A DNA stretch of 64,000 nt from Pardosa pseudoannulata (GCA_032207245.1 CM063500.1:79154625-79218624), one strand, 5' to 3'; positions 1-11,939 are shown, counted from the stretch's first letter. The notes: generated by a model not told the origin, from the letters alone. Made by a program: numbers and translations.

Positions 1-215
1 TGCAAAACAATAGTGGACAAGAATAAATGCAGTGTTCTCCGCGCTTGGTTGGCGTGCTTTACCAGTTACAACATCTCTTTTCTGTTTCTTATTATTAGGA
101 ACTTATTACTATTCTTATTATTAGATTTCTTATTATTATTGTTTCTTATCACAACTGTTGTCAGCAGTGACAGCTATGTTTGATTCAAAGATTAGTCGAA
201 TTTAAAGGTTAACAT
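1..215. other. Left-edge intergenic sequence and start of duplicated block
   Basis: No coding signal. From about 175 the sequence (TGTTTGATTCAAAGATT...) recurs at 3258, so it belongs to the repeated block. The last eight bases, GTTAACAT (208-215), are the left target-site duplication of the hAT element that follows. Confidence 0.6.
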
Positions 216-1447
216 CAGTGGCGTGCGGTCCATATGTGCAGGGTGTGCACTGCACACCCTGGCAAAATTATGAGGAACAATAATTTTCTGCACCTATGTC
301 TACCTATCTTTATATGGTATATAATAAATATTATTTATAATATATTCAAATATTATGTTGATTTGCTTGCTTATATTCCCGTAGTGCGTGCGGTACTAGG
401 TGCTGCACCACGTAGCGCGCAAACGAACATAGGAAGTTCTGATGTGTACGCACTGTGCACTAAATTGAAAATCACGCTTTATATGTATGGGCTACTGGAG
501 AAGAACAGCATACTATGGCACTGAGGCAAGTGCAGCTATTTTTCCTGCACTTGGCATTCAGAATCATCCGAAGGTACGGTTTATGAAGCGTTGTATTAGA
601 GCGAGGACTTACATGCTGGAGCGATTTTGGTTCTTTAACTGATTAACTGGCCATACGATTTTGCAGACGGTTAATGTTTAAATTTATATATTATAAGAAT
701 TTGTTTGCGTGAAAATATAAAAGAAGTATTTCATCAATATAAAATGAAATGTTTTAGTGTGTAAAGTAATTTCGGTGATGTATTCTATTTATTGAAAGAA
801 TTAGCTGAAAAACAATGTTGTTTTCTTTTAAAGAAATGAATTTTAACAGAACAGTCCAAATTTTACCATTCATTGTGTCTTACATACAGTATATAAGTTA
901 TATCTGTAACACCATATCCCTGGTTTTGTTTTTTAGAATTGTCAAGATGTTTTTCGCAGACTATATGATTTCTAAATGTCAAAAACAATTAATAAATATA
1001 ATTTAATCCACTGACCGAACAAGAAGCAGTTCGCTCTATTGTGCCAGTGTGCAGTGAAATCCTCTGCACGTGGAATAGACGTTCGGTTTGTCGGCACCAA
1101 TGAGCATCCGGATGAGGCGCCGGGCGCTATGTGGTGCTACGTTGCTGAACATATAAGTTTTTCTTGAAAGCCCGAAGCGTTGCTTTTTCAACGCCGATAT
1201 GACACCATACAACAAAAGACATGATTTTTGCTTCAGTGCTAGTAGAATTCTCATAAGTTTAGCTGTTTTTATAGTTATAACTAGACTGCTCCTAGGTAAA
1301 TATTTTATTTATTGTATTCTTTAAATTTATATTCATAATAAACAACCCGTTTCAGAATGGAGAACTCAGATGTCTCAATAATTAAAGATTAATTGGAAAA
1401 TCCATGTTCTCTGCACACCCTGCATAAAAACCTACCGCACGCCACTG
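216..1447. mobile_element. hAT-type DNA transposon, non-autonomous, 1.23 kb
   Basis: Starts CAGTGGCGTGCGGT and ends with the reverse complement ACCGCACGCCACTG (14-bp inverted repeats). Further in, GCAGGGTGTGCA near the left end recurs inverted near the right end. It is flanked by exact 8-bp duplications GTTAACAT (208-215 and 1448-1455), the hAT target-site length. The uninterrupted form of the site is present at 3258-3310. No recognisable transposase is encoded; short frames inside (for example 1036-1254 on the minus strand) look incidental. Orientation undetermined. Confidence 0.9.
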
Positions 1448-1989
1448 GTTAACATTCATCTTCCCGTATGCATTTCAGCAAACTGATAGCCTAAATTCTG
1501 TTCCTAACAAAGATAAATGTATCTCCTATATAATAATAGCCTAAGTTCTGTTCGTCTGTCCTCGAATGTATGAAGCGGTTGGATCTGGAATGGATAAAGG
1601 AATCCATATTGTATTCTTGATGAGTTAAGGTTAGCATAATTCAAAGCGAGTAAAGTTTAAAACTAATAACTTTTAGTCAACATAATTGTAATATGGAACA
1701 AAATTTGTTAAATATAAAAGGGGAAATGATTCCTCCACACGGTCGTTCTAATAGTTAGGGACAGATCGTGTTTATTTCGATCGTTTTCATATCTTATGTT
1801 TGAAACACAGTCTTTTAGCAGTGACATTCGACAAATGTTTAGATTAAATTAAGACAAAATTGGAAGTTATTTGGTATTATGTCACATGACGAATATGGGA
1901 ATAATTATAATTCGGCTGCAGTTTATTTATCCGAAATGCCATGATGTTCACCTTTTGGAAGATCTTTCAAGATGCATGCAGCCGGTGAA

Positions 1990-2190
1990 ATTAAATGAAT
2001 TCAACGTGATTCTAAACTGCATTCACAGTATCGGGATACTTTAGAGGAGTATGAAGATAAAAAAAAAATTGAGAGTGTACCAGATAATACTCAGCCAAAA
2101 AACAAACCATTTTTTTTACCTTCCTCATACGGTACTTTATTTCAAATTTTATTGTTCCCATCATATGACGAGCTATATACTAGTTTCGAA
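1990..2190 (+). repeat. Interspersed repeat family X, copy 1
   Basis: About 190 bp similar to 50690-50900 (same strand) and to the reverse complement of 58348-58530. Shared blocks include CGTGATTCTAAACTGCATTC, ATTCTCAGCCAAAAAACAAA (one base differs here) and a terminal CATATGAC...GCTATAT..CTAG. No protein similarity recognised; class unknown. Confidence 0.75.
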
Positions 2191-2461
2191 TAAGATTAAA
2201 AAGCCGCGCAAAAGGAATAAAATGTTTAATTAAGTCACAAAATATATTTTTAATCACGGGGCAGTTATGAAATCAACTTGATTTTCTAGACTGACCTAAA
2301 AATGAGACATATTAATCTACTACTGTATTATAAATTGCATAAATGCGTTCTAATTTAGAGACTCAAAACTAGCATATTCTTAAGGTGGCTTAGTTTAGTA
2401 AGTTGCAAATGAGGTTTAAGCTCTGCGGGGTTCCAAGTCCATCGTCTGAAACAATAGTTTC

Positions 2462-3254
2462 TAGTGGCGGACTAAGGCTAAAACGGGCCCTAGGCAATAT
2501 TGTAATTCCGGGCCTGTTTTTCAGTATGACACATAATTTGCGTTTGGTAGTTTGGTTTTTAAAGCCTATAGTATGTAGTTCTATTTAATTATCGGATTAC
2601 AAGAAAAAAAGGGAAAAATAATATACATGTACAAAAATTAAATAAATATATTTATTAAAGCAAACAATAATGCTTAAACAAGTATACCCAGATTGATTAG
2701 TTTTATTGCCATTTTTTCTCACTTTTAATTCTGCAAACTTGTCAATTAGTCTGTCATAATTAATAGAGTTATTAAGTAACTCTTTTTCTATATAAAGTAA
2801 TGATAAACTATTTAATTTTTGTTGGCCAATTTTGTTAATTTTTATTCTGGCCATTACTGAGAATGATCTTTCACCGCTTGCATTGCTCATTGGAAGGGTT
2901 AAATAAATTCCCAGAATTCTGTTTAAATTAGAGAATGTTGCAATAATATTATTTTCCTGAATAAATGACCACATGGAGACAGGCGAAAGTCTTTACTGAC
3001 GTGCAGAGTAAAGGCTTGATAAGCGATAGTAGTTACACACATCGACACTAATGCAACAGCACAAGAATGCTCGTCCACACTTGTCGACTTTATCAATCAA
3101 AGATTCGGCATAATTTGGATATGTTTCAGCAATAATTAAGAATATCACGTTTTTCTGTTAAATAAAAATTAAAATTAAAAACCTAATTTTCGGGTCCCAA
3201 AAATTACGGGCCGTAAGCACGTGCCTAGGTTGCCTAGGCCTTAGTCCGACCCTG
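2462..3254 (-). mobile_element. hAT element 2 (degenerate, retains transposase C-terminus)
   Basis: Left end TAGTGGCGGACTAAGGC and right end GCCTTAGTCCGACCCTG are imperfect inverted repeats (shared core CGGACTAAGGC), each followed internally by CCTAGGCAA. The minus strand encodes a hAT dimerisation domain fragment (see 2597-2974). An 8-bp target duplication is not evident, so the left border may be damaged or the element may have been moved by the local duplication. Confidence 0.72.
2597..2974 (-). pseudogene. hAT transposase C-terminal dimerisation domain fragment
   Basis: The frame has YLTLPMSNASGERSFSVMARI followed by K-N-I-G-Q-x-L-x-L-L-I-E, which is the hAT C-terminal dimerisation motif (A-S-x-E-R-x-F-S ... 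RN/KN-R). The zinc finger and the catalytic N-terminal part are missing within this 0.8-kb element, so it cannot be an active transposase. The last roughly 35 residues are low-complexity hydrophobic sequence and probably not original coding. Confidence 0.75.
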
Positions 3255-3565
3255 GATATGTTTGATTCAAAGATTAGTCGAATTTAAAGGTTAACATTCA
3301 TCTTCCCGTAAGCATTTCAGCAAACTGATAGCCTAAATTCTGTTCCTAACAAAGATAAATGTATTTCAAATAAAATTAAAAGCCGCGTAAATGGAATAAA
3401 ATGTTTAATTAAGTACCAAAATATATTTTTAATCACGGAGCAGTTATGAAATCAACTTGACTTTCTAGACTGACCTAAAAATGAGACATATTAATCTACT
3501 ACTGTATTATAAATTGCATAAAAGCTCTGCGGGGTTCCAAGTCCAACGTCTGAAACAGTAGTCTC

Positions 3566-4968
3566 GATACGATGACCCAACATTCACACAAAATTAGAAT
3601 ACCAGTCAGCAAGGGTTGTTTCTGGTACCCGACTGGGTTTGGTTTAAATGACAGATTTGGGCATAAAATTAAAAATTTCTTTTTTTGATTTTGTTGAAAA
3701 ACCATGATGTTAGCTTCAAAAGTTTTTCTTTTGTATTCACGATCTAAGAAACAGAAGTTACTAACAACAATCCGGAAGTTGCTTTTAAATAACCGAAAAA
3801 ATGAATCTATGGAGACCCGTGCTATGCCTCGACGATTCTTAAAGAAGTATCCGCAGGGATCACATCGTATATAAAACCATGCTCAAAAGGGATTCACACG
3901 GGGCAGTTAAATAAAACAACTAGATATAGACACAGGCATTTATTTAATATAGTATAATGAATGACGTAGAGCTCTGGATATCAAACTGAACTAACGTTAC
4001 AGAAGTTTAAAATACTGAAAGTACATACAAGTTACATAAACAAACATCAATACCTTCGATGCAACCGAGCCATCTGCTATTCTTACACAGGCAGACAACA
4101 ATATAAGTACATTACAGATATTTGCATATTTAAAAAGATGCTGTGTTGCCACAAATAAAAATACGATAATTATAATACTTTACTCATAACAAATATCAAT
4201 ACAGATCAATGAATTCGTGTTACAATAATATGCGAAAACACATTACAATATTTATAATATATACAGGACACTATTTACAAAGACTGAACATTACGTCAAC
4301 GGCCTTAATCAGGAATGATGCGTATGACGTCAATCTTCGACGAATCAAAACGAGGCAACGACTTCAGTTCTTATTGCATAATTACCACAAATCTTATTTG
4401 TCAACAAATCGTTAAATTTAAGTTTATATTTTAAAAATCTACTTTTGATGGGGATTTTCGTTTTATTCTAAATTACAAAGCTAAATATTTTTAAGTGGCT
4501 TCAAAAAACATTTCATAGAGATTTTCTGAACCAAAAACATTAAATGCATTTTATGTTTTGACGTTTTATTACTCTGGTATAACGTGATAACAAAGCAAAT
4601 TTTTACTATAATAATATGAAGCTTATTTAATTTACGAAATACTCCGAATGTAATAAATTGAAAGTTTGATCATAAAAGCCATTTTTGGAAAATTACAGCT
4701 GTTTTTTTTTTTTTTTTAAATAATACATGAAATTTTTTAAGAAAAAAGCCCAGTTGTTACTTCTGTGATAAACATAAATTTTAACCTTTTAAACGTCGCG
4801 TAGTGATCGAAGTTTAAGAAATAATATTGATTCGTTAAAATTACGTTTAGGGACAATTATAAAACTATAGTTAAGGAAAGTTTTTAAAAGGAAAATGCTT
4901 ACCGATTTTTGACATTATCACATGAGAACATTGGAGTGTTACGCTAGCGGGAAAAAAATGAATTTAAC
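3566..4968. other. Intergenic AT-rich sequence, no gene recognised
   Basis: Both strands are broken by stops; the longest frames (about 68 codons) have no recognisable motif. A short poly-T run lies near 4701. Nothing further supported. Confidence 0.5.
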
Positions 4969-5256
4969 TTTGTACAGTGAATCACGCTGATGTTCCGTTT
5001 CACCTTTGCCCAGTAAATTACGCTATTGTTCCATTTCACCTTTGTACAGGGAATCACGCTAATGTTCCGTTTCACCTTTGCCCAGTAAATTACGCTATTG
5101 TTCCATTTCACCTTTGTACAGGGAATCACGCTAATGTTCCGTTTCACCTTTGCCCAGTAAATTACGCTAATGTTCCGTTTCACCTCTGTATAGTGAATCA
5201 CGCTAATGTTCCGTTTCAACCTTGTACAGTGAATCACACTAATGTTCTGTCTCGTC
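4969..5256. repeat. 36-bp minisatellite, eight units with two alternating variants
   Basis: Eight head-to-tail 36-bp units start at 4969, 5005, 5041, 5077, 5113, 5149, 5185 and 5221. Units alternate between a TTTGTACAGNGAATCACGCT form and a TTTGCCCAGTAAATTACGCT form, both followed by NATGTTCCRTTTCACC, so the first six units behave as a 72-bp dimer. Because 36 is a multiple of 3, both strands show long repetitive frames (4977-5345 plus, 4944-5258 minus); I regard these as by-products. Single degenerate ACGC-AATGTTC words flank the array. Confidence 0.92.
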
Positions 5257-5299
5257 AAATTTGTTCATATTATTTTCTTGAACACGCCAATGTTCTATT

Positions 5300-6890
5300 G
5301 AATGTTTCTGAACCCGTGTCTTTGTATCATTACGACTTCTATTAAAGTAGTATAAAAAAATCTGAAGAGCCGCAAACACTTGTGCAAAAGACCGTATTCG
5401 GCTCGTTAACCGCTATTTGCTGACCCCGTTCTAGAGTATTCTTTAGTAGATGTTAGGTAATCAGGGTGACAGACGAATCTCACATGACCAATACTCACCT
5501 TTAATTAAGGCCAAGTAATTTTTTTTTAACTATTTACGACTAAATAAAACTGAAAGTTTATTTTATCTCTTATCAGCAGCAAAGTGAAGGGGCAAATCTA
5601 TTTGGAAATCGAATGGTGAGATAAAATCCATTTTTAAATCCAACAGCTGATAATGATACTTTTATATGCGTCTCAATTATCGGTCTTTCAACTTTTCTGG
5701 TAAAATCATAATTATGTTCAGATATATTTTTTGTGTTCATTTTGGGATTGCTTTTAGGAGAACAAAGCATGCTTTCTAGATTAACCATGCCATACTTAAG
5801 ATTGTGTAATAGATTCTAACATTCCGCTTTTATCAGGAAGTGATAAAATTTCTTAATAGGGTCTTGACTCTGTAGGAGACGACTATTCTACATGCCCGTA
5901 GTCAGTGCGGAATTAAACTAGATGAAAACCCTTAGGCAGTCGAAATATAGAGCCCTGTCACCTAATAATTTTACGAAAATGATTTTATTGCACAACAGTT
6001 TTAGGAACGTAATTTTATTGCATAAAATATAAATTAATATAAAATATAAATAAACGATAATTATTAAATATTATATACAATAAAAAATTAAAAATAACTA
6101 AATATTTGTTCATAAATATTTGTTCAAACTAAAAATTTCTTCATTGTACATATATGTCTTGTCCTGGATTGTCTGTCTTTAATTAAGCAGTCGTGATGTT
6201 AATTTTCCTTCAGATTCATTCTTTATTTAAATCCAGTACATGAGTAACTAATATGCTTCACACGAAGTACTGTGGCGGCAAGAAGTCTGACATGAGAGCT
6301 ACTGATCTCAAAGACATGACTAGTCTAATTGACACGACTAGTTTAACTCACGGCTGGAGCGAGAACATACTAACTAGCTGACGGCTGGGGAGTGAATGGA
6401 CTAACTACTGGCTAGCTGGTGGCTGAGGAGAGAATGTCTCCTTTTCTAGCTGACGGCCGGATAGAGAATATGAATTCTTTATCGAAAATATAAAATCTTA
6501 CACTATGGGGTTTTAGGGAGATGTTTTTGTGGCTTACCATTTAGAATTTGCAAGGGAGTGTTTGGGGCGTTATAGAACTTTCTTCATTGGTTCTTGCACT
6601 TTCCTTTTTTTTTTTAGTCTAGCGGAACAGATAGTGAGGGACGCTATCCTGTGCAGTACATACCCGTTTGATTTTACGACTTCTGCAGCCTCAAAAAGGG
6701 ATTAAAATTGCGTCCTCATGGCCCACAGGTAGTTTACATCGGAGTGTTTGCCAGAGGTCTTGTTTATTTCCCACACTTAGGGTCTCTGTGGGTTTTTTTT
6801 CCCTTATTACTTTTTGTATCCGGGGAGTTTATTCCTAGATCTTTTATTCCTATGGTCAATATTCCTATATTAAATATTATTCCCTTCCTA
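5300..6890. other. Intergenic sequence with a degenerate short tandem repeat near 6330-6480
   Basis: No gene. Between 6330 and 6480 the words CTAGCTGACGGCTGG and GAGAGAAT/GAGTGAAT recur four times at uneven spacing (GGCTGGAGCGAGAA, GGCTGGGGAGTGAA, GGCTGAGGAGAGAA, GGCCGGATAGAGAA). This looks like a decayed tandem array. 7010-7140 is locally less AT-rich but has no recognisable coding. Confidence 0.5.
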
Positions 6891-6894
6891 TATT

Positions 6895-6895
<1 letters not shown>

Positions 6896-6926
<31 letters not shown>

Positions 6927-6970
6927 TATATATATATATATGTATATGTATGTATGTATGTATGTATGTA
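6896..6970. repeat. Compound microsatellite (CA)n-(TA)n-(TATG)n
   Basis: Runs of ACAC, TATA and TATG/TGTA directly abut. Confidence 0.9.
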
Positions 6971-7172
6971 AGTGTGCTATGCTTGGCAATACTCAGCGAA
7001 GCGAATTTACTCCAAGCGACCGAAGTTTTCCTTTTGCAGTTTGGCCACAACTGCTCTGCCCAGTGGAACGCAGATATAGACGGAAGCCGGACTTAGACGA
7101 GCACGGTCGTTATGTACAGACGGCACCTGAGCTTCCTTTTTGTTGATGACTAAACGGGTTTTGATGTTTACC

Positions 7173-7174
<2 letters not shown>

Positions 7175-7254
<80 letters not shown>
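7175..7254. repeat. (TA)n microsatellite
   Basis: About 40 uninterrupted TA repeats. Confidence 0.95.
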
Positions 7255-7255
<1 letters not shown>

Positions 7256-7259
7256 CAGT

Positions 7260-8027
7260 TTAATGTTACAAGGCCCTAAAAAGCATGGGGTCTACAGATA
7301 ATTCCCTACTGCGCATAATGGGTAATCCAGCACTGCCCGTAGGTTTCATTTTTATAAAACATGAGATAAATTCTTTTTTAGCTGTTAAAGAATTAGGAAC
7401 TGTTTAATATAAACTCTTTTAAACACAAAATCACAACGGTTTAGTAGAAATGTTGACTCTTGGAAGGTTGCATCGAATCTGACAGATCCACAATATAAAA
7501 TTATTATTTTTCATAAACATTAATTTGTGAGCTACGGCAGTCCAGTCGCCAAAGGCATCAATTTCGTGACCAGACGGTTGCGAGTTCCAGACTTGAACCA
7601 GCCAAAGATTCACCATGTTCATTAATGTCAGCTGGAGCACGTAAAATAGGTTCGTGTTCACAATGTCCTCCAATTCCTAAACAAAACTTCTGCAGGTGGC
7701 AGGCCATGCATGGGGTGTCTTATGCTTGGTCCCTGCTTCTAAATTATGAGGACCCAAACTGTTTATTTGGTCCCTTTTTATTAGCTACCTATATGGTAAT
7801 CCCATAATAAAATGGCCAATAAATATCAGGTGCTTAGTTGAATGTCATAAAAGCAAGTGCCCCCGCATTGAAATAATAATAAAGAAGGTTATTATTTTAG
7901 AACTAAAACGTTATTGTTCATTTATTCTATAAATGTATTAAGATATATCCTATTTCAACCACACATTAGAAAATTTGTGGGTGTCGTACAGAAATACATT
8001 ATTTTCTGAAGTGAATCACACATATCC
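7260..8027. other. Intergenic sequence, no gene recognised
   Basis: Short frames at 7431-7673 (minus) and 7625-7807 (plus) carry no recognisable domain. The minus-strand reading LQVWNSQPSGHEIDAFGDWT resembles an old SINE translated through its tRNA-like head, but is too short to call. Confidence 0.4.
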
Positions 8028-8031
8028 TTAA

Positions 8032-8252
8032 CCCTTAATTTGACAAGATGTTTTTTCAAATATTTTTTTTAATTTCTGTTATTTTCCCATGTCTGTATAG
8101 ACATTAGGATCTCTGTAAAATAAACAAAAAATATATAATTTTCCATTTTTGAAATAATTAATGTCCGCTATGTCGAACACTGACAATTATGTTATATAGT
8201 AGTTATAAATATACATGTCCGGTGTAGCGGCCAGACTTAACCAAATTAAGGG
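8032..8252. mobile_element. piggyBac-type MITE, 221 bp
   Basis: Bounded by TTAA on both sides (8028-8031, 8253-8256) with 11-bp inverted repeats CCCTTAATTTG...CAAATTAAGGG. TTAA target duplication and CCC-starting termini are the piggyBac hallmark. No coding content. Confidence 0.75.
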
Positions 8253-8256
8253 TTAA

Positions 8257-10284
8257 GGACTTTCTACCTGAATAAAAGTATATCAAGAATAGTCTGATAA
8301 GGACACTGGATGACTTCTTTGTTCACATATTAAATTATATATGATTTTTATTTTAATTATATGATGCATCATCAGAATTATCATTAGCACATTCCTTTTT
8401 AAGGTTCAAAGTTAGTATCTTTTCTCAAGATAATTGTGTAGTCTGATTAGAGCTCAAGTACTATCAACTGACAATGACTTTAGCGTTAATAGCTATTATA
8501 TTAATTTACGTTATATAAATATTTCATTATAAATCAAATTTTTTCTTAATTACAATACTATCTTTACTCTATAAAATGGACATTAAAAGCGCTGTTTTAA
8601 CTGCTTTCAAAACATTGTTACATCTGCATACGAATGCAATATTTTTCTGTTGCATTGCTGTAGTGCTGTAGTGTTAATATCGTTATACTAAAATTATCCG
8701 TTATATGTAGTGCAGATTATATTAAAAAGAAGGGAGGTGCACAGTGTTAGATGCTACAACAGTCCTATATATATATAATTTCAACTTTGCACTTATTGTT
8801 TTGAATTATGTCAGATACGTACGTACAGAAGAAACTGGTCGAAATACATTCAGAGATGATCAAAGTAGATATTTAAAGTTTCAAAGTTAAAGTTTCTTTA
8901 TTCGTGCATATAGATGTAACGCCGTATTCACCAAACAGAGGGTAACGTGCGGATCATGAAATCCAAAGATTACCTCGAGTCGAGGATTAACCTAGAATCA
9001 TACGTAAGTGGTATTCTCGAATGGAGGATTTTCTAATTCTTGATTAACACTTAGTTGTCTGTAAGCGCACCTCTAATTGATTGACTAAAGGCTGGTCTCA
9101 CCAAAGCAAGGGCTCACCGTGATTAATCTCTGTTTATAAAGAGAATTGCGTACTATCATTAGTTGACCCCATTGGTTAATCGCTGTTAGCCGTTGAACGA
9201 CTTTGATGACACCGGCCCTAAGTCATGTGACTTTGAACGAGCAGATATTTGCATTCATGTTCATTCGTTGGTAGTGTTTGTATTCTATTCTGTCAATCAT
9301 TATGAAAATTACTTCTAAGCGGAATTTTACCACTATTGATGAAGTTCAATTTATACAGCAATACATTGTAGCGACATCTATTGTCTTTTTAAACGTCACG
9401 TTTGTAACTACTACAACTTCTACTACTATTTCTGTTTTCCTCCCTGCCAGGGATTTCCCCTCGTATGTAGTGTGCTAGAGAAGATCACTTTGTTGTTTGG
9501 TTTAAACTCTATTAAATGTTTATTTTACTAAATCTTGAAGACTATTTAGAGTTTCCATTTTATCACAACGTCTCACATACTCCAAAACATCAATATCCTT
9601 ATGTATAGTATGTATTTTCTTGATTATAAGCTGTAAAATTATAAATCCTATGTACGCTCTCATAAGTTTACAAAATATTTTTCATTTATTTAACTTCTTA
9701 TGTTACAAAATTTCACAGAATTGTAGTGATACAAAAAATTTGAGTTTTCCTCATAATTACATTACATAATTGGTAGGACACAGTAATGATAAGTTGCATT
9801 TACAACTAAAAAAATAAATCTGATTTAAATACTGCTATTTACTAATGTTACCAAAATATAAAAACATAAATAATAACAGGGAAATCTTTATACAAGTAAA
9901 GATTAAAATGAGCTTGATTTTTAAACTATGATAATATAAGACAAGTGCGATATATGAGACATTAAAAATAATAAAATTAAGAAATGCTAGCATACTCGTA
10001 CTAAAGCTTATGAGGAAACGGAATTCTATATACGTATAATTAATAATTTATAACACAATTACTTCCCATAACAATATTTTTATAAAGTATCTTTAGAAAA
10101 TACAGCAACCATATATAAATAGTTAAGTAAATCAAGTTATTAAACATACATTAACAAACATCAGAATTCAAATCAAGTGAGCACTGATTTTCCGACATTT
10201 TTTATGCAGCAGAACAATCTGCGCCTGTCGTATAAATTAATCTGAAAGTGACTCACCGATTCGATACATCAGATTCAGCTGTTT
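8257..10284. other. Intergenic sequence; possible weak MITE at 8912-9225
   Basis: No gene. 8912-9225 begins TAACGCCGTATTCACCAAAC and ends with ACACCGGCCCTAA, whose reverse complement (TTAGGGCCGGTGT) is weakly similar; a comparable start (TTAAGGCCCGGCTTCACCA) lies at 61718. The frame 9278-9478 has no recognisable motif. Confidence 0.35.
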
Positions 10285-10745
10285 AGAAGATGAAGTAATT
10301 CTCGGATTATGACTTGCAGAATGTCATTTTAGCATTTAATATTTTAGTAGCACTTGAACCTGATTTAACCCGTGCTGGTTAATACGGCTGTTAAACTAGT
10401 ATAAACGTATTTGATGGATTAAATTCAGTGGGTTAGAATGTGAAGTAATTCTCGGATCCTGAAGGGCTAAATCCTGCTCTTGCATTTAACACTCGAATAA
10501 CTCTTGAACCTAGGCTGCTACCATATTACAATCGACATATGTCACTGGTGACTTTCGCATCATAATGACGTCAGAAATCTCCAGAGATGGTAATTCGGTA
10601 CCATAAATTTTCCTGTCTGACATCATAATGACACAGAAATCACCAATGACTTATGTCGACCTTAATATGGTAGCACCTCTAGTTTAACTCAGGATGGTGA
10701 TTACGGCCTTTTAACTAGTCAAAATTAATTCAGGCTTGGTCAAAT
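10285..10745. repeat. 150-bp tandem duplication, second unit split by a MITE
   Basis: TGAAGTAATTCTCGGAT begins at 10291 and again at 10441, and the flanks align: CTTGAACCTGATTTAAC in unit 1 against CTTGAACCTA | MITE | GTTTAACTCAG in unit 2, followed in both by ACGGC..TTAACTAGT. Divergence suggests an old duplication. Confidence 0.75.
10513..10679. mobile_element. TA-flanked MITE (Tc1/mariner-like), 167 bp, long inverted repeats
   Basis: About 60-bp terminal inverted repeats occupy nearly the whole element: left GGCTGCTACCATATTA, right TAATATGGTAGCACCTC, continuing inwards through TCGACATA.GTCA.TGGTGA.TT and CATCATAATGAC. Flanked by TA at 10511-10512 and 10680-10681. The uninterrupted paralogous site is in the neighbouring tandem unit. 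Confidence 0.8.
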
Positions 10746-11935
10746 TGGGTATATCCATTGAAATCTGGGACCGCAAGTTTTCATGATTACAATACTTTGT
10801 ACAAGGTAGAAAAAGGGGAGAAATGGAGGCTTTGAAAAAAGTTAACGTTATCTGAAAACAATCGATACCTCTCAATAAGCCACCAACGTAGATAGGTGTA
10901 AGGCGATCGTGATGCATAGCTGGATAATCCCCTCAATTTCAATCATCCTCATGGAAGTGGATGAATTTTTGCGCCTGACTTCGCCTTTGATGACCTAGTA
11001 AGAGGTCATCCAGACGCCCTAAATTTAACCCATAGGCCATCTCGGGCCAATAGAAATATACTATTTAACGTAAATGTGATCATTTTCAGATTTGTAAAGC
11101 ATAGATAAATAACTTAGGATAGAATAAATGGAGAGTTGCACTAGGACTTGGTCATCGAAAAGTTTACTCAAGTATACAACATAATACAATTTTATCTAAT
11201 AATCCCTCGCTTTATAATTATAACGCTCATGGACTGCAAAATAGCATTATATCTCTACCGTAAACTTAACCTCGTGTCAATTTGATCTGCCTTATTTAAA
11301 TTATAATACAATAAAACATTTTATGATTGTAATAAATTAAGAAAATGGAAACGAAATAATATTTAAGGTATGTTTCTTAATTTAATGCTATAATTTTAAT
11401 ATAAATGTGATTATGCTATTAACTTGTCGTTTTAAATTGGTAAAGGGTGGGAAAATTTGAATCTTGCCTGGGCACGAAAGCATTTTAGTAAGGCCCTACA
11501 ACTGTGTCTAAAAGTTAAACATAATTCATAAAATACGGAAAAAGGAGAATAAATATTGATCAAATTGTTCAAACTTACTCGTAGAAAATAATCATTTGAA
11601 GATGAAACATTGTGCATATGCAAAACATCACAGTTCAAGTTGACATGTGCAAAATATCACTGCACATCAGAGTGAGTATAGAACGGACTCACGTGGCATA
11701 GGGAGAAGAGCCAGGTTGTGTGCAATTGTGCTGAATGCTGAATTAAACGATAAACAAGAACAAATGATGGCTCAAAATCACCAACTAACCATGTTCCTGA
11801 ACTGAAAAAGTTTCGAAATGTTGGAATCTGGACGAGCATAATCCAAAGTATCTGGAATTCAGGATGTGCCTCAGTATGTGATCTCAAGGCACTGCAAAAC
11901 ATAGACGATGTTATCTAAAGGCTAGTACAAGGTTG
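10746..11935. other. Intergenic sequence, no gene recognised
   Basis: AT-rich with scattered stops on all frames. GGTCATC near 10990-11010 forms a small inverted repeat (GATGACCTAG..AGAGGTCATC). Frames at 11432-11638 and 11657-11902 (minus) lack any motif I recognise. Confidence 0.45.
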
Positions 11936-11939
11936 ACTA

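Larger units (their letters stand above)
175..3565. repeat. Partially duplicated block (unit 1 175-2460, unit 2 3257-3565)
   Basis: The sequence from about 175 recurs from 3257: TTCAAAGATTAGTCGAATTT, then ATTTCAGCAAACTGATAGCC (1473/3314 region), then a long near-identical run (2190-2455 versus 3370-3562: AATCACGGGGCAGTTATG, ACTACTGTATTATAAATTGC). Unit 1 carries extra DNA: the 216-1447 hAT element and 1525-2190. Divergence is a few percent. I read it as an old local duplication later interrupted by insertions or deletions. Confidence 0.8.

Noticed and set aside
1036..1254. Minus-strand frame inside hAT element 1 as a transposase
   Set aside because: No hAT motif (no zinc finger, no dimerisation block) is visible.
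4944..5345. Overlapping repetitive protein-coding frames on both strands
   Set aside because: They are the by-product of a 36-bp minisatellite; no start context or domain supports coding.
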